DNA of 46,266 nucleotides from Caenispirillum bisanense (GCA_945878895.1 CAMDVZ010000002.1:1-46266), one strand, 5' to 3'; numbered from the stretch's first letter, positions 1 through 10,595 are shown. The notes: generated by a model not told the origin, from the sequence alone. Numbers and translations: made by a program.

Positions 1-214
1 AGTTCTTCAGGCCGACGAACTCGCCCTCGACGCCGACGCGTGCGCTGGTGAGCGACAGCATCACGCCCTTGACGAAGGGATAGGCGATGAACAGCGCCAG
101 CAGGATCGCGGTGGGCATCAGCAGGGCGAAGGCCAGCCAGCGCTCGTCCTCGAATCGCCGCGCGCGTGGTCTGACGCCCGCGCCGCCGGGCCTCGCGGCC
201 GTGGTTACCGCCAT
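1..214 (-). CDS. Sugar-type ABC transporter permease, N-terminal fragment (runs off window start)
   Basis: Minus-strand translation MAVTTAARPGGAGVRPRARRFEDERWLAFALLMPTAILLALFIAYPFVKGVMLSLTSARVGVEGEFVGLKN; typical first TM and periplasmic start of MalF/UgpA-type permeases; directly downstream of a solute-binding protein. Confidence 0.75.
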   Translation of the reverse strand, partial: MAVTTAARPGGAGVRPRARRFEDERWLAFALLMPTAILLALFIAYPFVKGVMLSLTSARVGVEGEFVGLKN

Positions 215-302
215 GTTCGCCTACTCCCGCTAGCCCTGGCGCCGACGCCGGAGCGCCCGGAGCGATACCGCTCCGGGCGCCCGGCACTGGTCGGTCGCGA
301 TG

Positions 303-1628
303 TCAGACGTAGACCTTCTTGAGCTCGCCTTCGGCCCACTTGACGGCATCCTCGGCCGGCATGCCCTGGACTGCCTTCGCGTACATGTCGGTGACGATGT
401 ACTTCGACAGAACCTCGGCCGCCTTGCCGTTGGGCGGTCCGGCGTGTCCGGCCGCCTGGCCGAGGCGCGCGGCGACCTTGTAGGGGGTCATGACGGGATC
501 GAGGTCCCAGACCTTGTGCTTTTCCCACTTGGCCGTGCAGGGCGTCGCGAAGCCCTTCTGCGAGGTGAACCACTTCTCGTAGTTCGACTCGGTATGGATC
601 CACTTCAGGAACTCTTTCGCGGCGTCTTGGTTCTTCGAGTACTTCATCAGCATGTGCGATTGCAACAGATGGAACCCGAACTGGCCCGCCGGACCCGACG
701 GCAACGGCGCGTGCAGGATGTCGGTGTTCAGCGGCGCACCCTTGTCGGTCTTGAACTGGTCGGGCTTGCGCAGCGTCTCGATGTAGATCGAGGCGCCGTT
801 GAGCGAGGCCGAGATCGTCTGGGACAGGAAGGCGCGGTTGTTATTCGTGTCGTCCCAGGCGAGGCCACCCTCGTCGTGGGCGTCCTTCCAGAAGCCGGTC
901 ATGAACTTGACCGACTCGACGGTCTCCTTGCTGTTGATCGCCACCGTCTTGCCGTCGGCCTCGACCTCCTTGCCACCCCACGACCACATGTAGGGATAGC
1001 TGAAGCCCGGCGCGTCGCCGAAAGTGTGGCCCAGCGTCTGGCCGATCGGGCGACCCTTGGCTTTCAGCAGCTTGCCGACCTTGCGGTACTCTTCCCACGT
1101 CTTGGGGAAGCTCGTGGCGCCGACTTCGTCGAACCACGATTTGCGATAGGCGATCATGCCGCCGATCACCGCCCACGGCATCGACATGAACATCTTGCCG
1201 TCGCTGCAGATCGAACGGGCGTACTTGTAGAGGCCGTCTTCCTTCTTGCCGAGGTCCTCGGCCAGATTCGTCAGGTCGACGACGCTGTTGCTGTAGAGAT
1301 GGGTCTGGTTGTTGAAGGCCATGATCAGGTCCGCGCCGACGCCGGCCTGGATGGCGGCGGTGACGCGCGGCTGGAGATCGTTGCCGTTGACCGTCTCGAG
1401 GTTGATCTTCATGCCCAAGGCCTTTTCGGCCTCCGGCAGCATCTCGCGCCGCAGCAGCTGGTCCGAGGCCGGCACGAAGTCGTTCCACTTCAGCCAGTGC
1501 ACGGTCTTGGTCTGTGCGTAGGCCGGCGCGATACCGGTCGCGAAGATGCCGGCCAGCCCGCCGAGATTGGCCGCGGCCGCGCCCGTGCCCGCGAGTTTCA
1601 GTGCGCGACGGCGATTGAAGCGCGTCAT
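303..1628 (-). CDS. ABC transporter extracellular solute-binding protein (sugar type, Tat-like signal RRRALKLAG)
   Basis: 441 aa ORF; Tat-like leader ending AYAQ; family-1 solute-binding protein pattern (MAFNNQTHLYSN..., WEEYRKVGKLLKAKG). Confidence 0.88.
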   Translation of the reverse strand: MTRFNRRRALKLAGTGAAAANLGGLAGIFATGIAPAYAQTKTVHWLKWNDFVPASDQLLRREMLPEAEKALGMKINLETVNGNDLQPRVTAAIQAGVGADLIMAFNNQTHLYSNSVVDLTNLAEDLGKKEDGLYKYARSICSDGKMFMSMPWAVIGGMIAYRKSWFDEVGATSFPKTWEEYRKVGKLLKAKGRPIGQTLGHTFGDAPGFSYPYMWSWGGKEVEADGKTVAINSKETVESVKFMTGFWKDAHDEGGLAWDDTNNNRAFLSQTISASLNGASIYIETLRKPDQFKTDKGAPLNTDILHAPLPSGPAGQFGFHLLQSHMLMKYSKNQDAAKEFLKWIHTESNYEKWFTSQKGFATPCTAKWEKHKVWDLDPVMTPYKVAARLGQAAGHAGPPNGKAAEVLSKYIVTDMYAKAVQGMPAEDAVKWAEGELKKVYV

Positions 1629-1822
1629 GGTTGCCTCCCTTGTGTTTCCACCCTGCGCCGACGCGATGGGGAGCGTCGTCGCCTAGCTTTCGCGTGCGGT
1701 GGACCGGAGGCCACCGCCGACGGTCTCATCGTGGACCGCGACCGGATCGTAGGGGACTCAACGCCATCGGCGCAAGCAATGATCGGCCGCTCCTCGCAAT
1801 GCGACCGATTGTTGCGTCCGCG

Positions 1823-2587
1823 TCAGGACAGGCCGAGCCGGCGGCGGAACGGTTCGTCGCGCAGCGAAAACTCGGTGCCGGCCATGTCGTCGGCGCGGTC
1901 GGTGCAGAGATAGACCAGCGCGATGGCGGGATGCGCGACGGGGCCAAGTTGCTCGCGCGGAATCTTGCTGATCACGTTGACGCCCGAGGCGCGGATCTTG
2001 ACCTGCATGTCGGTATCGATGGTGCCGGGCGCGAAGCCGAAGGCACGGATGCCCTTGCCGCCGTACTCCAGCGTGATGGCGCGCGTCAGCATGGCGAGCC
2101 CTGCCTTGCCGGTGCAGTAGGCGCTCCAGCCTTCGAGTGGCCGGTGCGCGGCGCCCGACGAAACGTTGATGATCGTGCCCTTGCCGGCCTTCAGCATGCC
2201 CGGCAGCACGGCGCGAATGCCGTGGTAGGCGCCGGTCAGGTTGATATCGATGTTGCGCGCCCAGGCGGCGGGATCGGACGTCGCCAGATCGGCGATCGGC
2301 TCGATGACGCCGGCATTGTTGATCAGCGTGTCGACCGGCCCCAGACGCTTCGTCGTCTCGGCCAGCAGCCGCTCGACCGAGGCGTAGTCCGACACGTCGC
2401 TGGCCATCGCCTCGGCCTTGCCGCCGGCCCGGCGGATCACTTCGGCGACGGCGCCGACCTGCGCCTCGTCGCGCGCGGTCAGCATCAGCGAAGCGCCCGA
2501 GCGCCCCAATGCGAGCGCGGCGGCGGCGCCGATGCCGCGGCTGGCGCCGGTCAGGATCACGACGCGTCCCGTCAACAGATCGGCCAT
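1823..2587 (-). CDS. SDR family oxidoreductase
   Basis: TGASRGIGAAAAL, NNAG, YCTGKAG motifs; 254 aa. Confidence 0.92.
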   Translation of the reverse strand: MADLLTGRVVILTGASRGIGAAAALALGRSGASLMLTARDEAQVGAVAEVIRRAGGKAEAMASDVSDYASVERLLAETTKRLGPVDTLINNAGVIEPIADLATSDPAAWARNIDINLTGAYHGIRAVLPGMLKAGKGTIINVSSGAAHRPLEGWSAYCTGKAGLAMLTRAITLEYGGKGIRAFGFAPGTIDTDMQVKIRASGVNVISKIPREQLGPVAHPAIALVYLCTDRADDMAGTEFSLRDEPFRRRLGLS

Positions 2588-2677
2588 GGTGTTTTCTCCC
2601 TACTTGCCCGAAACCCGATATCGATGGTCTACGGAGACCAGATGTCGCGCCGATTCCGCCGACACAAGGAGATTCCG

Positions 2678-3430
2678 ATGACCAGACCACTCGCGGGGAA
2701 AGTCGCGCTTGTCAGCGGCGCTGGCAAGAATATCGGACGCGCCATCGCCCTGCGCCTCGCGCGGGACGGCGCCGCCATCGTCGTCAACGGCCGGTCCGAC
2801 CGCGCCGCCGTCGAGGCCGTGGCGGCCGAGATCGAGGCGGCCGGCGGCAAGGCGCTGCCATGGGTCGCCGACGTGTCCGACAAGCCGGCGGTCGACGCGA
2901 TGGTGGCGGCGGCGGCGGCGGCGCTGGGCGGCATCGACATCCTGGTCAGCAACGCGGGCCTGCGGCGCCAGACGAAGTTTCTCGACATGGGCTTCGAGGA
3001 ATGGCGCGAGATCATGTCGGTCGCGCTAGACGGCGCCTTCATTCTCGCCAAGGCCGCCGTACCGCACATGATCGCGCGTGGTGGCGGCGCCTTCGTGGCC
3101 ATGTCGGGCGTCTCGACCCATGTCGGTACCCTCAACCGCTGCCACGTCTCGGCCTCGAAGGCAGGACTCGAAGGGCTGATCCGGGCGCTCGCCGTCGAAC
3201 TCGCCCCGCACGGCGTGACCTGCAACTGCGTGGCGCCGGGCGCCATCGACACCGCGCGCGGCGCCTCGGCCGGTCCGGCGCCGGCCAATCGCGTCAACCG
3301 CCCGATTCCGATGGGACGCTTCGGCACGGTCGACGAGATATCGGCGATGGTGCGCCATCTGGTCGGACCCGAAGGCGCGTTCATCACCGGCCAGACCATC
3401 CACGTGAACGGCGGCGAGTTCCTGACGTAG
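2678..3430 (+). CDS. SDR family oxidoreductase
   Basis: MTRPLAGKVALVSGAGKNIGRAIALRLARDG..., SNAG, C-terminal GQTIHVNGGEFLT; ATG at 2678. Confidence 0.92.
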   Translation: MTRPLAGKVALVSGAGKNIGRAIALRLARDGAAIVVNGRSDRAAVEAVAAEIEAAGGKALPWVADVSDKPAVDAMVAAAAAALGGIDILVSNAGLRRQTKFLDMGFEEWREIMSVALDGAFILAKAAVPHMIARGGGAFVAMSGVSTHVGTLNRCHVSASKAGLEGLIRALAVELAPHGVTCNCVAPGAIDTARGASAGPAPANRVNRPIPMGRFGTVDEISAMVRHLVGPEGAFITGQTIHVNGGEFLT

Positions 3431-3440
3431 GGCCGGAGCG

Positions 3441-5888
3441 TCAGAACACGACGATGTCGCTGCCGGCCAGGGTCGCCAGGTTGACGAGCGTAGGGAGCTG
3501 GATCGCCGCGCTCCCGGCGGCCGAACCGTCGGCATCGAAATACAGCGCGCCGGTGGCCGTGTCGTAGGCAAAGCCCTGGGCGACGTGGGCGCCGAAGATG
3601 GCGTTGGAACCGCCGGTACCGCCGAAGAAGGCCACCGGTTGACCGCTGGTGTAGGTGCCGAACGCCCCCGGCACGACGTAGATGCGATCTCCTTCCGTCG
3701 AGGCGAAATCGGTGATGCTGTCGGCGCCCCCGGTCTCGGTGCCGAAGAAGAAGAACCGGTCGGCGCCGGCGCCACCCACCAGCGTGTCGAGACCGTCGTT
3801 GCCCAGCAGGAGGTCGTTGCCGGCGCCCCCGGTCAGCGTGTCGTTTCCGCCGCGGCCCCAGAGCGTGTCGTTGCCCGAGCCGGCACCGCCGTCGATGATG
3901 TTGGTCGCGGAGTCGCCGGCCAGCAAGTCGTTGCCCGAGCCGCCGACGAGGTTCTCGATCGAATTGAACACGTCGCGCAAGCCGGCCGGCGCGATGCCGC
4001 CCACGTAGCCATAGAGGCCCTCGAGATCGGCCGTCACCTTGACCGTTTCGCCGGCATAGCTCGCCGTGTCGGTGCCGGTGCCGCCGAACAGCTGATTGTA
4101 GCTGCCCGACGCGATCGCGCCGCCAAACAGCAGGTCGCCGCCGTCCAGGCCGACCAGCACGTCGCTGCCACCGCCCCCGCTCAACGTATTGGTTCCGTCG
4201 GTGCCGACCAGCGTGTCGTTGCCCGAACCGCCCGTCGCGTTCTCGACCGAATTCATCAGGTCGTTCAGCACGAACCCCGACCCGCCGTCGATGTAGCCCG
4301 CGGGCGCCCGCAGATCGACGAACACGCGGCCGGTCTCGGTGCCATAGTCGACAAGGTCGTTGCCGTTGCCGCCAAACAGCTGGTTGAAGCCCGCCCCGGC
4401 AAAGCCGCCACCGATCAGCGTGTCGTCGCCGTCGCCGCCGAACAGCAGATCGTCGCCCGCTCCGCCGCGCAATGCGTTGGCGAGACCGTCGCCGACCAGC
4501 GAATCGTTGCCCTCGCCGCCGGTCAGGTTCTTGATCGCCGCGTAGTAGTCGGTCAGCACGCCCGCGACCAGGCCGCCATGGGTGTTGAGATCGCCGTAAA
4601 CCACCCCGACCGTGCCGGTGTACGAGGCGGTGTCCATGCCGCCATCGCCATGCAGCCAGTTGGAGACGCCGGCGCCCGCGGCGCCCCCGAACAGCACGTC
4701 GTCGCCGATGCCGCCGTACATCGTGTCGGTGCCGGTGCCGCCGGTCAGCGAGTTGGCGACGTCGTTGCCGGTCAGCGTGTCGTCGCCCGCCCCGCCAATT
4801 CCGTTCTCGACGTAGGAGCGCGTGTCGCCATTGTAGAGCAGCGCGTTGAACACGTTGCCGCGCGCGACGTGCGTGCCGGGATCGACGGCGGCATTGGCGT
4901 CGAGAACCGCGAGCTGGTTCTGCGCCGTGACGCTCCACTGTCCCGGACGCAGGTCGATCGACACCGACGTGGCGTAGTTGGACAGGTCGTAGGTGTCGGC
5001 GCCGCCGCCGTCCCACACGGTCAGGAACACGCGGTTGGCCTCGGCCGGGGCTGCCGCGCCGCCGGGGCGTCCCTGGCCGACGAAGCCGCCGCCGCCTTCG
5101 CCGATCGACATCTCGCCGGTGAGCGGATCCCAGCGATAGAAGGTGGCGCCGTTGTGAGTGGTGTAGTTGGCGCCATACATGAACTGCAACGCCGAGATGT
5201 CTTACGTCATCAGCGTTTGGGCGTAGCCATACGTCTCGTTGACGACGCCACCGCCGCTGTCGTGCCCAACGAAGCTGCGGTAGGTCATCACCGTGAACTC
5301 CATCGAGTCGCGGTCGGCGGTCATGGCGGTGTTGGACGGACCGCCGGTCTCGTGGCCGTGCTTGAGGCCCATGGCGTGGCCGAACTCGTGGATATGCGCG
5401 ATCCAGGCGTAGTCGCCCGGCGTCGGCGCGCTGAAATTGTCGTTGGTGCTGTACCAGCTGTCGCCGCCGCTCGGATCGCCCGTCGGACTGGCCTCGATAT
5501 CGGTCGGGTAGTAGGCGGAGGCGGTGTTGTTGCCGTTGCCGTTGGTGACTGCCAACCGCATGATCGCGGTGTCGGCGCCGGCGCCCGGCGACGCGACGTT
5601 GGCGAACGTGTAGTCGATCAGCGAGGCGAACGAGCCATAGGTGAACAACGGCGTATAGCCGGTGGCACCGCCCAGGATATCGCGCGCGGCGACCTGCTGT
5701 TGCGCGGAGATCTGCGCGAAGCTCGGATCGGTCGCCTCAAGGTAGTCGGTGGTGTCGGCGTAGGCGCCCGCGAGACCGGGAAAGCTGTAGGTCAGCGTGG
5801 CGACGATCGTCTTGTCCCACTTCACGCCACTCAGCAGGCCGTCGACGTTCTGGGTGCCCGAGGCGATGACGGAAAGGGAGCCGCTCAT
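3441..5888 (-). pseudogene. M10 serralysin-like metallopeptidase with RTX repeat C-terminus, interrupted by one in-frame TAA at 5202-5204
   Basis: ORF 5888..5202 has HEFGHAMGLKHGHE and Met-turn TVMTYRSF and ends ...YGYAQTLMT*; the same frame continues directly DISALQFMYGANYTTHNGATFYRWDPLTGEMSIGEGG, the usual serralysin continuation, then RTX nonapeptides (GGxGxDxLxG) to 3441. Confidence 0.82.
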
Positions 5889-5985
5889 GTCGTTGTTCTC
5901 CGGCCGGTGGCTTCCGCGCGTCGTCGGACTGGGCGACCGTCGACCATCAGAATCCCACTACCGGATTCAGCCGTCAACGCCGTTG

Positions 5986-7317
5986 TCAGAACAGGATGTC
6001 GGCGGTCGTCAGCGCGTCGGCGCCCATGAAGGAGATCGCCAGCACCGTCACGGCGTGGGTCGCGTCGGGCGTCGCCAGCACGTAGAGCGCGGTGGCGCCG
6101 CCCGAGGAGAGAATTTCCACGTGGTTGGCATCGGTCCGGAACGCCCGCAGATCGACCTTGTCGATACCGTGGACGAAGTCCGCGACGGTGTCGTAGCCAT
6201 CGATGCCGTTGGAGTCGGCATAGCCGGCGTAGACGAACACGTCGGCACCGTCGCCGCCATAGAGCTGGTCGGCGCCGCGCCCGCCGGTCAGGGTGTTGAC
6301 GTCGGCGTCCCCGATCAACACGTCGGCACCGGAGCCACCGACCAGATTCTCGACCGAATTGAACACGTCGCGCAGATTCGCGTTCGCGACGCCGCCGACA
6401 TAGGCCCAGAGATCCGCGAGGCTTGCCGTCACCGCGGTCGTCTCGCCGGCATAGCTGGCGGTGTCGAGGCCATCGCCGCCGTAAAGCGCGTTGTAGCCGC
6501 CGAAGAACTCTACAGAACCACCGAAGAGCCAGTCGTCGCCGGCCAGCCCGAACAGCGCATCGATAACACCGCCGCCGGCCAGAGTGTTGGCGGCGTCATC
6601 GCCGATCAGCGTGTTGTCGACAAGCACGACGCCATTGGAAGCGCCAGTCAGCAAGTCCTCGCCACAGGCGCAAACCGCCATTCCCAGATCGTCTGCCGTC
6701 TCGACGCCATCAAGCGACCCGCCCGCGGGGCTGGCGCCGGCCGGATAGTGATCCGACGCCGCGACGTGAGCCCCTCCGAACGCCACCTCCGCGCCGGTGG
6801 TCGCGACCGCTCCGACCGACGCTGTACCCGTACCGGTCAACGATACCGCACCCGACGTGATCGTCCCACCGGTCGTTGTCACAGTGCCGGAAGTTCCGAT
6901 CGATATCGTGCCCGGCGTGTACTTTCCGCCCCAGACATCGCCGTTCCCGGCGGTGACGCCCGTCGCGGCCGGATCTTTGGCCGACCCGCCCGACGCAACT
7001 ACGATGATCGGCAAACCGAAGTCGACGGCGGCACCCGACGTGTCGTGGACGGTAATCGACGACGCGGCAGCCTGCCAGTCGACGAGCCGGAGATTGCCCT
7101 CGGCCACGATGGTGCCCGTGGTCGACAGCGAAACCGGCGTCGAGCCCCCAACCCGTCCACTCATCAGGGCCACGTCGTCCGCCGAGACGACCATCAGCCC
7201 CGTCACGGCATCGACGGTGAACAGCAGATCGGACGTCGAGGAAACGACGGCCTGGCCGAACGGCACTGGATTCCATGCTGCGTCCGCCAGCCAGGCACGA
7301 TTCTCGGCAACGCGCAT
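5986..7317 (-). CDS. RTX / hemolysin-type calcium-binding repeat protein
   Basis: GG-rich nonapeptides (LTGGRGADQLYGGDGADVFVYAGY) and serralysin-type C-terminus; ATG at 7317 preceded by GGAGG; longer start at 7380 possible. Confidence 0.78.
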   Translation of the reverse strand: MRVAENRAWLADAAWNPVPFGQAVVSSTSDLLFTVDAVTGLMVVSADDVALMSGRVGGSTPVSLSTTGTIVAEGNLRLVDWQAAASSITVHDTSGAAVDFGLPIIVVASGGSAKDPAATGVTAGNGDVWGGKYTPGTISIGTSGTVTTTGGTITSGAVSLTGTGTASVGAVATTGAEVAFGGAHVAASDHYPAGASPAGGSLDGVETADDLGMAVCACGEDLLTGASNGVVLVDNTLIGDDAANTLAGGGVIDALFGLAGDDWLFGGSVEFFGGYNALYGGDGLDTASYAGETTAVTASLADLWAYVGGVANANLRDVFNSVENLVGGSGADVLIGDADVNTLTGGRGADQLYGGDGADVFVYAGYADSNGIDGYDTVADFVHGIDKVDLRAFRTDANHVEILSSGGATALYVLATPDATHAVTVLAISFMGADALTTADILF

Positions 7318-7429
7318 GACGTCGCCTCCGCGCGAGCTTCTCGCACGGCCAACGATAGCCAGCGGGGCGCCCGAGTGCAACCCCAGATAGCTGCGGAAGG
7401 AAGACGTTCCCCGCCTCTCAGGCCTGCGA

Positions 7430-8377
7430 CTAGGCGCTGGCGGCGTCGAGCTTCAGGATATCGTCGCGCGACAGCGTCAGGCGCGCGGCCCCCATCAACT
7501 CGTCGAGCTGCGGAATCGAGGTCGCGCTGGCGATCGGCGCGGTCACGCTGGGACGCGCCATCAACCAGGCGAGCGCGACCTGCGCCTGTTTGGCGCCGTG
7601 CGTGGCCGATACCGCGTCGAGTGCCGCGAGAATGCGCAGGCCCTTGTCGTTGAGGTACTTGCCCGCGCCCGCCGCGCGCGCCCGACCCTCGACGTCGGCC
7701 TTGGTGCGATACTTGCCGCTGAGGAAGCCGCTCGCCAGCGAGTAGTAGCCGATGACGCCCACGCCTTCCTTCAGGCACAGCGGTTCCAGCTCGGCCTCGA
7801 ACCCGGCGCGCTCGCACAGGCTGTAGTTGGGCTGCAGCGTGTGGTAGCGCGGCACGCCCATTTTCGCGCTGATGTCGAGGGCCTCCTTGAGGCGCTTGGC
7901 GTCGAAGTTGGACGCACCGATCACGCGCACCTTGCCCTGCTTCACCAGCAGCGCGTAGGCCTCCATCGTCTCCTCGATCGGAGTCTCCGGATCGTCGCGG
8001 TGGGCCTGGTAGAGGTCGATATGGTCGGTCTTCAGTCGGGTCAGCGACTCCTCGACCGAGCGCAGGATGTAGGCCTTGGCGAGGCCCTTCTTGTCGGGCG
8101 CCATTTCCATGCCGCACTTGGTGGCGAGCACGATCTTGTCGCGCCGGCCACCCTGGGCCAGCCAGTTGCCGATGATGATCTCGGAGTCGCCACCCTTGTT
8201 GGTCGGCACCCAGCGTGAATACACGTCGGCGGTGTCGACCAGCGAGAAGCCGCCGGCGACGAAGGCATCGAGCAACGAAAACGACGTCTTCTGGTCGGCC
8301 GTCCAGCCGAACACGTTGCCGCCGAACGCCAGCGGCGCGACCTTGATGCCGGATTTGCCGAGCTCACGCATGTCCAT
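7430..8377 (-). CDS. Aldo/keto reductase
   Basis: MDMRELGKSGIKVAPLAFGGNVFGW, DTADVYS, KTDHIDLYQAHRDDPETPIEETMEA, GASNF. Confidence 0.93.
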   Translation of the reverse strand: MDMRELGKSGIKVAPLAFGGNVFGWTADQKTSFSLLDAFVAGGFSLVDTADVYSRWVPTNKGGDSEIIIGNWLAQGGRRDKIVLATKCGMEMAPDKKGLAKAYILRSVEESLTRLKTDHIDLYQAHRDDPETPIEETMEAYALLVKQGKVRVIGASNFDAKRLKEALDISAKMGVPRYHTLQPNYSLCERAGFEAELEPLCLKEGVGVIGYYSLASGFLSGKYRTKADVEGRARAAGAGKYLNDKGLRILAALDAVSATHGAKQAQVALAWLMARPSVTAPIASATSIPQLDELMGAARLTLSRDDILKLDAASA

Positions 8378-8565
8378 GATGATTTCTCCCCGAGATGACG
8401 TCCTTTATAGAGGTCGGGTGGCAGTCGCGTCCAACGCCACCTTCGACCGGGCACATGGCCGAAGCGCGTGCGCGCGCTGGCTGCTGGCTCGGCGAGCGAC
8501 TATCCTCGCCACCGCGCTGTTTTCATGATCGCCGGGCGTCCGACGCCGGGCCACGACGGACCGAC

Positions 8566-9813
8566 ATGACCGAACCGACCAAGGCTGGCTGGGGCAAGGA
8601 CGCACGGGTGATCGTGCTGATCTGCGCCGCCCATTTCGTCAGCCACTACCATCTGATGCTGCTGCCGCCGATCCTCGAGCTGGTGAAGACCCAGTTCGGC
8701 GCCAGCTATCTCGAGATCGGGGTGGCGTTCACCGCCTTCAACATCGTCTCGGCCGCCTTGCAGGCGCCGGCGGGATTCCTGGTCGACCGGATCGGTCCGC
8801 GCCGCGTGCTGACCGCGGGGCTGGTGCTGGGCGCCGTGGCGCTGGTGTTCATCGCGCTGGTGCCGACCTACTGGGCGTTGTTGGTCGCCTATGCGTTCCT
8901 CGGCCTCGCCAATACGGTCTACCATCCCGCCGACTACGCGATCCTGTCGGCCTCGATCGATCCGAAGCGGATCGGCCGGGCGTTCTCGATCCACACCTTC
9001 TCAGGCTATCTCGGCAGCGGCGTGGCGCCCTCGATCGTCATCCTGAGCGCGGGCCTGTGGGGCTGGAGCGGGGCCGCCCTGGTCGCCGCGGCGATGGGCG
9101 GCGTGGTCGCCTCGATGCTGTTGACGTTCGGCGCGATTCTCGTGCGGCCGTCGCCGGCCCCCACGACGGCTCGCGCCGCTTCCACCGCCAGCCAGAGCCC
9201 GAGCGAGAATGGCTGGCGTTTGCTGTTCTCGGCACCGATCCTGCGCAACCTGTTCTTCTTCATGTTGCTGGCGCTGTCCAACGGTGGCCTGCAGACCTAC
9301 GGCGTCGTGGCGCTGGGCGCGCTGCACGGCACGCCCGCCACGATCGCCAATATCGCGTTGTCGGGCTATCTGCTGCTGAGCGCCGCCGGCGTGCTGCTGG
9401 GTGGCGTCATCGCCGACCGCACGCGCCACCACCAGTGGGTGGCCACCTGTTGTTTCGTCGCCACCAGCGCGATGGTGGTTCTGATTGGCTGGGTGAATCT
9501 CGGGGCCGCGGCGCTGGTGGTGGTCATGTCGGCGGGCGGCCTGCTCAACGGCATCATCCAGCCCTCGCGCGACATGATGGTGCGCGCGGTGACGCCGCCG
9601 GGCTCGTTCGGCAAGGTGTTCGGGTTCGTCTCGACCGGCTTCAACATCGGCGGCGTGGTGTCGCCGTTGCTCTACGCGACCCTGATGGACCGCGGCGAGC
9701 CAAGGCTGGTGTTCGCGTTCATCGTGGCGTTCATCCTGCTGGCGATCCTGACGCTCGTCACGCGTCCGCGGCCGGCGACCACCGGCGCGCCCGTGGCGCG
9801 TCCGGCCGAATAG
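8566..9813 (+). CDS. MFS transporter
   Basis: 12-TM-like hydrophobic ORF; ANTVYHPADYAILSASIDPKRIGRAFSIHTFSGYLG resembles the FSR-like MFS group. Confidence 0.88.
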   Translation: MTEPTKAGWGKDARVIVLICAAHFVSHYHLMLLPPILELVKTQFGASYLEIGVAFTAFNIVSAALQAPAGFLVDRIGPRRVLTAGLVLGAVALVFIALVPTYWALLVAYAFLGLANTVYHPADYAILSASIDPKRIGRAFSIHTFSGYLGSGVAPSIVILSAGLWGWSGAALVAAAMGGVVASMLLTFGAILVRPSPAPTTARAASTASQSPSENGWRLLFSAPILRNLFFFMLLALSNGGLQTYGVVALGALHGTPATIANIALSGYLLLSAAGVLLGGVIADRTRHHQWVATCCFVATSAMVVLIGWVNLGAAALVVVMSAGGLLNGIIQPSRDMMVRAVTPPGSFGKVFGFVSTGFNIGGVVSPLLYATLMDRGEPRLVFAFIVAFILLAILTLVTRPRPATTGAPVARPAE

Positions 9814-9906
9814 ACGCCCGACCAGGGAAAACGACACGGAAATTTCACTGGCATCGACGCGCGGATCGATCTATTGTGAGACCTCACTAAAATATTGGAG
9901 ACGTAG

Positions 9907-10595
9907 ACGTCGTGGTTCGTCCGCCTGTCGCGTTTCGGTTCCGCCCACATGGTCCGCTCGCAGGATCTCGAGAATTCCTGCGGGATGGCCTCCATCATCA
10001 TGGTGAACTTCAAGGCCAAGAAGGGCCTGATGTTCGCCGGCATGTCGGCGGGGGCGGGCCTGCAGGTCAGCGGGTTGCCTGGCGGCAGCTTTCTCGGCTC
10101 GACGCTGTCGCGTGCGGCGCTCAACTACGCCGTCGCCAGCGAAAAGGAAGTCTACAAGCTGTACGACGCCGCCAAGGGGTCGGCGACCGACTTCAATACG
10201 ACGCGGGATCGCGCCCCGGCCTGTACCCCAAGGTGATGGCCGATCTCGGCCTGGGCGCCTGGGAGAGTGTCAATGTCGGCGAAACGGGTCTGGCGCAGGC
10301 CGCGTTCGACGCCGTCAAGGATGGCTCTCCGGTGATCGTAGCCTGCGTCTGGGACGGTGGTGGCGGTCATGCGCTGGTGATCGACGAAACGTTCAGCTTC
10401 TTCGGCCGCAAGTACCTCGCGGTGTGCGATCCGTGGGACGGCGAACTGCACATCGTGTCGTGCACGACCGGCGCGACCGTCCGGTACGATACCGGCGACA
10501 CGCCGATTTCCACCGGCACGCTGTTTGGCGGTTCGGCGCGGGCCGGTACCGGCATCAAAGGCAAGTTCGACGGCCGCATCGTGCGCCGCAAGTAG
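9907..10595 (+). pseudogene. Degenerate copy 1 of a tandem papain/C39-like cysteine peptidase family
   Basis: ACG TCG TGG TTC replaces ATG TCG TGG TTC of copies 2 and 3; reading continues MVRSQDLENSCGMASIIMVNF... then shifts frame near the C-tract at 10214-10217 into LYPKVMADLGLGAWESVNVG...GGGHALVIDETFSFFG...CDPWDGEL. Confidence 0.82.

Noticed and set aside
300-6029. Long antisense ORFs such as 300..1913 (+) and 3585..6029 (+, 814 aa)
   Set aside because: Shadow frames of well-recognised minus-strand genes in very GC-rich DNA; composition is biased (A/V/R/G) and no motifs are recognised.
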